NCBI RefSeq assembly: GCF_900590885.1
Contig: NZ_UUON01000048.1
Span: 248,001 to 312,000 of the forward strand
DNA length: 64,000 nt
Source of the DNA: Pseudomonas viridiflava
GTDB lineage: Bacteria > Pseudomonadota > Gammaproteobacteria > Pseudomonadales > Pseudomonadaceae
Direction: 5' to 3'
Part shown: positions 60,123 through 64,000 of the stretch, one piece after another
How the letters are laid out: each line of letters begins with the position of its first letter
How positions within the stretch are numbered: the first letter of the stretch is position 1
Program-made: the position numbers and the translations under genes
The notes under the pieces: model-generated
Database searches by the model: none
What the model was told of the DNA's origin: nothing
Seen by the model: only the letters and a program-made list of their open reading frames with translations

Positions 60123-60992
60123 ATGAGCCAAGTATTGGAAGATCTGGTGGACTTGCTGACGCTGGAACCGATCGAGGAAAACCTCTTTCGCGGCCGCAGC
60201 CAGGACCTGGGTTTTCGCCAGCTGTTCGGCGGCCAAGTGCTCGGCCAGTCGCTGTCGGCCGCCAGCCAGACCGTCGAAGAAGCGCGCCACGTGCATTCCC
60301 TGCACGGGTATTTCCTGCGCCCCGGCGATGCGCAACTGCCGGTGGTGTACTCGGTGGACCGCGTGCGTGACGGCGGCAGCTTCAGCACCCGCCGGGTTAC
60401 GGCGATCCAGAAGGGCCACCCGATTTTCACCTGCACCACCTCGTTCCAGTACGACGAAGAAGGCTTCGAGCACCAGACCACCATGCCCGTGGTGGTCGGC
60501 CCGGAAAACCTGCCGTCGGAGCTGGAATTGACCCAGCAGCGCGCGCACCTGATCCCCGAGCATATGCGCGACAAGCTGCTGTGCCCCAAGCCGATCGAAG
60601 TGCGCCCGGTGACCGAGAAAGACCCGTTCAACCCGCAGCCGTCCGACCCGGTCAGGTACGTGTGGTTTCGAGCCGATGGCGCGTTGGCCGACTCGCCCGC
60701 GTTGCATAAATATCTGCTGGCCTACGCTTCGGACTTCGGCCTGCTGACCACTTCGATGCTGCCCCATGGCAAGAGCGTGTGGCAGAAAGACATGCAGGTC
60801 GCCAGCCTCGACCACGCGCTGTGGTTCCACGCTGACCTGCGCGCCGATGACTGGTTGCTGTACGCCATGGACAGCCCGTGGGCCGGCAACTCCCGTGGGT
60901 TCTCCCGTGGCAGCGTGTACAACCGCGCCGGGCAACTGGTGGCTTCGGTCACGCAGGAAGGCTTGATCCGGCATCGCAAGGACTGGGCATGA
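60123..60992 (+). CDS. tesB: Acyl-CoA thioesterase II
   Basis: TesB hydrolyses medium- and long-chain acyl-CoA to free acid and CoA in the cytosol. The 289-residue product is a double hot-dog protein with the TesB signatures GRSQDLGFRQLFGGQVLGQ, VHSLHGYFLRPGD, and the second-half WFHADLRADDWLLYAMDSP carrying the catalytic Asp. The Met with AGGAG ahead was chosen over one 11 codons upstream. It overlaps the next gene by four bases (ATGA). Confidence 0.95.
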   Translation: MSQVLEDLVDLLTLEPIEENLFRGRSQDLGFRQLFGGQVLGQSLSAASQTVEEARHVHSLHGYFLRPGDAQLPVVYSVDRVRDGGSFSTRRVTAIQKGHPIFTCTTSFQYDEEGFEHQTTMPVVVGPENLPSELELTQQRAHLIPEHMRDKLLCPKPIEVRPVTEKDPFNPQPSDPVRYVWFRADGALADSPALHKYLLAYASDFGLLTTSMLPHGKSVWQKDMQVASLDHALWFHADLRADDWLLYAMDSPWAGNSRGFSRGSVYNRAGQLVASVTQEGLIRHRKDWA

Positions 60993-61588
60993 GCCTGACG
61001 GAGATCAAACATTGGGTGTTCGACATGGACGGCACCCTCACGGTGGCCGTGCATGACTTTGCGGCCATTCGCGTGGCGCTGGAGATCCCGCCTGAGGATG
61101 ACATTCTCACGCACCTGGCGGCATTGCCAGCGGATGTGGCGGCGGCTAAACATGCCTGGTTGTTGGAGCACGAGCGTGAGCTGGCGTTGGGGTCGGTGGC
61201 GGCAGAAGGCGCGGTGGAGCTGGTGCGTGAGCTGGCCGGGCGTGGTTATCGGTTGGGCATCCTGACCCGTAATGCGCGGGAGTTGGCGCATGTGACGCTG
61301 GAGGCGATTGGCCTGGCGGACTGCTTTGCTGTCGACGATGTGCTGGGGCGGGATGATGCGGCGCCCAAGCCGGACCCGCATGGCCTGCTCAAACTGGCTG
61401 CGGCCTGGGATGTGGCGCCGAGCAAGATGGTGATGGTGGGCGATTACCGCTTTGACCTGGATTGCGGGCGGGCGGCGGGAACGAAGACGGTGTTGGTGAA
61501 TTTGCCGGAGAACCCGTGGCCGGAGCTGGCGGATTGGCATGCTGGAGACTGTGCGGTGCTGCGCCGAATGATTCAGTCCAGACAATAA
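60989..61588 (+). CDS. HAD-family hydrolase (phosphatase-like)
   Basis: The 199-residue protein is a subfamily IA haloacid dehalogenase-like phosphatase. Asp12 is the nucleophile and Asp14 the acid-base (VFDMDGTLT); GILTRNAREL, DAAPKPDPHGL and VMVGDYRFDLDCGRAAG are motifs II to IV. Its start overlaps tesB as ATGA, so the two are coupled. Small phosphorylated metabolites are the likely substrates; phosphoglycolate-type enzymes are related. Confidence 0.9.
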   Translation: MSLTEIKHWVFDMDGTLTVAVHDFAAIRVALEIPPEDDILTHLAALPADVAAAKHAWLLEHERELALGSVAAEGAVELVRELAGRGYRLGILTRNARELAHVTLEAIGLADCFAVDDVLGRDDAAPKPDPHGLLKLAAAWDVAPSKMVMVGDYRFDLDCGRAAGTKTVLVNLPENPWPELADWHAGDCAVLRRMIQSRQ

Positions 61589-61596
61589 AGATCACA

Positions 61597-61625
61597 TGTG
61601 GCAGGGGGCTTGCCCCCTCCCACAT
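61597..61625. repeat. Minimal REP palindrome after the HAD gene
   Basis: A single palindrome, GTGGCAGGGGGC-TT-GCCCCCTCCCAC, with one arm mismatch. It lies between convergent genes. Confidence 0.8.
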
Positions 61626-61647
61626 TTTGAGCCGGTTTCTTCAGGGA

Positions 61648-62634
61648 TTATTGAGGGAATAAAACCTTCTGCCCCTCCGGCGAGGTAAACATCCCATCCC
61701 CGTTATGCCCCACCCCCGGCACTTCCACCAGTTGATGGCTCAACTGCGGATGGCGCTGCTTGAGGTAGTCAAAATAGTTGTGCCCACGAATCAGTCGATA
61801 CGCGCCCTCGGCCTCGGCGGCGCAGCTTTTATCCAGTGCCGGGTGGTTGGGGTCGGTGTCTTGCTGGCCGAGCAGGTAGGTGACGTTACGCGACACGTAC
61901 GTCTGCTCAATCTGCGCGGCGTTCTGGCCCTTGGCGTAGGCCGGCAGGTTTTGCATGCCGTATTTCCAGTCGTTGAAGCCCGGGCAGCTGGCGGTGTCGA
62001 CCTTCAGCGGGCGTTGCGGCGTGAAGTAGGCATAGGACGACGGGTTGGCCACCACGTAACGCAGGCTGATGCCTTCGGTTTGCAGCAGCGGGTGGTCGTG
62101 GCCGGTGAGGGCGAAACGCTGTACCACCTGGCCGCCACCGGAATGGCCAGCCACTACGATTTCTTTCAGCGCCGGGAACAGTTTGCGATTGCCCAGGTGC
62201 TTGATGAGCTGGTCGAGGGCGCCGTAGGAGCTGACCTGGCCGGGGCCGATGGAGGGCTCGCCGGCCATCCAGTCATCGGCTTTCCAGCGCAGCAGCTGGT
62301 TGTCCAGGTGGTCGCGTTTTACGTCTGACTCATCCAGAAACTGCGGCGCAATCACCAGGGTACTGTCCGCCAGCCCGGCGTTTTCAGCCGCGTGCTCGCC
62401 ACTTTCCAGGTAGGTCATGGCATTGCGCAGGCGACCGTGCACGATGATTAGCGCGCGGGTGACCTGGGGCAGGGGCTTGCTCCAGTCCTGGCTCAAGCCG
62501 AGGCTGAGGTCGCCGGCATCCAGGTGGAAACGATCGGGGCTGACCACCTTCACGCCATGGTCTTTCTCGGCGGCCCAGGTGACGGTGGAACAGGTCATCA
62601 TCACGCTCAACAGCAAACCCAATCGTTTATTCAT
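61648..62634 (-). CDS. Secreted alpha/beta hydrolase
   Basis: The 328-residue protein has a signal peptide (residues about 1-21, MMTCSTVTWA) and an alpha/beta-hydrolase core with the nucleophile Ser in VVAGHSGGGQVVQRFA and the His in VPGVGHNGDGMF. Cys residues in DTASCPGFN and DKSCAAEAEG suggest a periplasmic disulfide. The start is immediately next to the ypfJ stop, so the two are probably cotranscribed. The substrate is unknown; a cutinase- or esterase-like role is possible. Confidence 0.88.
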   Translation of the reverse strand: MNKRLGLLLSVMMTCSTVTWAAEKDHGVKVVSPDRFHLDAGDLSLGLSQDWSKPLPQVTRALIIVHGRLRNAMTYLESGEHAAENAGLADSTLVIAPQFLDESDVKRDHLDNQLLRWKADDWMAGEPSIGPGQVSSYGALDQLIKHLGNRKLFPALKEIVVAGHSGGGQVVQRFALTGHDHPLLQTEGISLRYVVANPSSYAYFTPQRPLKVDTASCPGFNDWKYGMQNLPAYAKGQNAAQIEQTYVSRNVTYLLGQQDTDPNHPALDKSCAAEAEGAYRLIRGHNYFDYLKQRHPQLSHQLVEVPGVGHNGDGMFTSPEGQKVLFPQ

Positions 62635-63522
62635 TTAAAGGCTCTTGGCGGTAAAGGTGTCGCATTGAGTGATCTGGCCCTGGGCGAAGCCGGCCTTGAA
62701 CCAGCGAACCCGCTGTGCCGAGGTGCCGTGGGTAAACGAGTCCGGCACGACGCGCCCTTGACCCTGTTGCTGCAAACGGTCATCGCCGATGGCGTTAGCC
62801 GCATTCAGTGCTTCTTCAATGTCGCCGGGCTCCAGCCAGTTCAGGCGCTTTTGCGCGCGGTTGGCCCACACGCCGGCGAAGCAGTCGGCTTGCAGTTCCT
62901 GGCGTACCAGCAGGCCGCCGTCGCCTTGCATTTGCCGGCCTTGCTGGCGCGCGGCCTGGATTTTTGCCGAGATGCCGAGCAGCGTCTGCACGTGGTGCCC
63001 GACTTCGTGGGCGATCACGTAGGCCTGGGCGAAGTCGCCGGCGGCCTGGAAGCGTTGCGACATTTCGCGGAAGAAATCCAGGTCCAGATACACCTGCTGG
63101 TCGGCCGGGCAATAGAACGGGCCGCTGGCCGAGGTGGCACCACCGCAGGCCGAATTCACCCGGCCACGGAACAGAATCAGTTTGGGGTTCTTGTAGGCCA
63201 GGCCGTTTTCCTGGAACACCTGGCCCCAGGTGTCTTCGGTATCGCCCAGTACGGCTCGCACGAAATCGGCTTGCTCATCGTTGGCCGGCGGCGCCTGGCG
63301 GGTCTGGGTGCTCACCGACGGCGCCTGTTCCATCTGGCCGGTCAGTTGGCCGAGGATCTGCATCGGGTCCTGGCCGGTCAACCAGCCGATGCCGACGATC
63401 AGCACAATCGCCGTGAGGCTCAGGCCCTTGCCGCCGCCAAAGCGCATGCCGCCACCGCCGCCGCCACTGTCATCGCGGGCGTCCACCACGTTGTCGCTGC
63501 GTCGGCCTTTTTTCCATAGCAT
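62635..63522 (-). CDS. ypfJ: YpfJ family neutral zinc metallopeptidase
   Basis: The 295-residue protein has a glycine-rich cytosolic N terminus, one membrane helix (about 34-50) and a periplasmic putative metallopeptidase domain with the zinc motif HEVGHH (His162, Glu163, His166). CGGATSASGPFYCPAD holds two Cys. It is of the YpfJ/zinc metallopeptidase family, with no known substrate. The Met before LWKKGRRSDN was chosen because the upstream frame lacks a ribosome site. Its stop abuts the next gene. Confidence 0.9.
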   Translation of the reverse strand: MLWKKGRRSDNVVDARDDSGGGGGGMRFGGGKGLSLTAIVLIVGIGWLTGQDPMQILGQLTGQMEQAPSVSTQTRQAPPANDEQADFVRAVLGDTEDTWGQVFQENGLAYKNPKLILFRGRVNSACGGATSASGPFYCPADQQVYLDLDFFREMSQRFQAAGDFAQAYVIAHEVGHHVQTLLGISAKIQAARQQGRQMQGDGGLLVRQELQADCFAGVWANRAQKRLNWLEPGDIEEALNAANAIGDDRLQQQGQGRVVPDSFTHGTSAQRVRWFKAGFAQGQITQCDTFTAKSL

Positions 63523-63592
63523 GGGGGCAATCCTCTTGTGTGCAGGCAGCAGGGGCGAGCCCGCCAATTCCTACGATAGATGTGTTTAACGC

Positions 63593-64000
63593 TTACTGAC
63601 GGCAATAACCTTCGCCGGTATCGACAATCAGGCACTCTTTTTTATCCGCCAGCCATTTCAGCCCGGTGGCTTCGCCGTCGCCGGCGCGCAGCAGTTGCGG
63701 GCCGTCAGGGCGGGTGAAGGTGATGCCTTCTTCGTTGGCCTGGCCCTTGAAGGTGCCCGAGTCATCGGCGTCGAGGCCGTATTGCATGGTGAGCAAGTAG
63801 TGGCCACGGCCGATGCTGTCGTCCTTGGCGATGCTCAGGTGCAAGCCTTCGACGCCGATCCATTTGCCGACCCATTTATCGGTGGGCGGGTTTGCCGGCA
63901 CCAGGGTGGCTTGCACGGAAGGCGGCGCGGGCTTGGGGGCTTCCTTGGCCTCCTGGTTACAGGCGGTCAGCAGGGCAAGGGTGGAGAGAACAAAGAGGGC
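63593..64000 (-). CDS. Small lipoprotein, partial at the right edge
   Basis: The gene is cut by the right edge. The visible 135 residues start within a signal peptide whose end reads ALFVLSTLALLTAC, a good lipobox, followed by NQEAKEAPKPAPPS. The mature part (WVGKWIGVEGLHLSIAKD, GHYLLTMQYGLDADDSGTF) looks like a small beta-rich domain, with two Cys (KECLI, GYCRQ) near the C terminus. I know no function. The start lies only a few codons beyond the window. Confidence 0.8.
   Translation of the reverse strand, partial: ALFVLSTLALLTACNQEAKEAPKPAPPSVQATLVPANPPTDKWVGKWIGVEGLHLSIAKDDSIGRGHYLLTMQYGLDADDSGTFKGQANEEGITFTRPDGPQLLRAGDGEATGLKWLADKKECLIVDTGEGYCRQ

Noticed and set aside
1..64000. Search for defence islands, prophage, toxin-antitoxin or secretion loci
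   Set aside because: All gene clusters match the conserved Pseudomonas core; no integrase, phage, toxin or Cas-like gene is seen.

Overview
The window is a contiguous piece of a Pseudomonas chromosome, most likely from the P. fluorescens species complex. Three things point there. GC content is high (about 62% by eye). Gene order matches the P. aeruginosa stretch I recall from maoC/lrgAB through proA, mrdA-rodA, lipBA, leuS, miaB, hemL, ladS, amn and hrpB. Twelve loci carry the GTGGGAGGGGGCTTGCCCCC type of REP palindrome typical of fluorescent pseudomonads. I see no prophage, plasmid, IS element, tRNA, rRNA or CRISPR. Nearly every gene is intact. The first and last genes are cut by the window edges.

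Layout. 1-6.0 kb: a MORN-repeat/C13 peptidase lipoprotein, a MaoC hydratase, the LrgA/LrgB pair, a LON-domain protein, a DedA-PAP2 fusion and a 3-methyladenine glycosylase. 6.2-17.6 kb: a rightward run of proA, nadD, rsfS, rlmH, mrdA, rodA, mltB, rlpA, dacA, ybeD-like, lipB and lipA. It joins proline, NAD and lipoate synthesis and ribosome control to the rod-elongation machinery. 17.7-25 kb: ldcA, then leftward leuS, lptE, holA, arfA and a second lytic transglycosylase. 25-32 kb: a small conserved protein and a YdcF/ElyC protein, then leftward miaB, phoH, ybeY, corC and lnt. 32-41.8 kb: a Sel1 protein, the thiD-thiE-hemL operon, the hybrid sensor kinase ladS, an AidB-like acyl-CoA dehydrogenase and amn. 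41.8-64 kb: mostly single genes, including a pseudouridine synthase, two Lrp/AsnC regulators, a repeat-containing DUF6515 protein, a CDF metal exporter, hrpB, two alpha/beta hydrolases, an EEP-family phosphohydrolase, YciC, DUF2076, an NYN nuclease next to a DEDDh exonuclease, an EamA exporter, rhlE, a flavoprotein, an HDAC-like deacetylase opposite a GNAT, tesB with a HAD hydrolase, and YpfJ.

How the genes work together. Cell-wall growth and remodelling dominate the first 20 kb: PBP2 with RodA as the elongasome synthase, DacA trimming, two MltB-type lytic enzymes, RlpA and LdcA. LptE and Lnt add outer-membrane assembly. A second theme is RNA and translation quality control: RsfS, RlmH, ArfA, YbeY, PhoH, MiaB, RluE-like, NYN nuclease, DEDDh exonuclease, HrpB and RhlE.

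Most interesting points: an unlisted 54-codon arfA with a strong hairpin inside its last codons, the expected signature of a self-generated non-stop mRNA; the periplasm-facing MORN-caspase-fold lipoprotein; a structured, terminator-ended non-coding stretch of about 200 nt upstream of the DUF6515 gene; a conserved-looking NYN/DEDDh nuclease pair; and several architectures of REP element.
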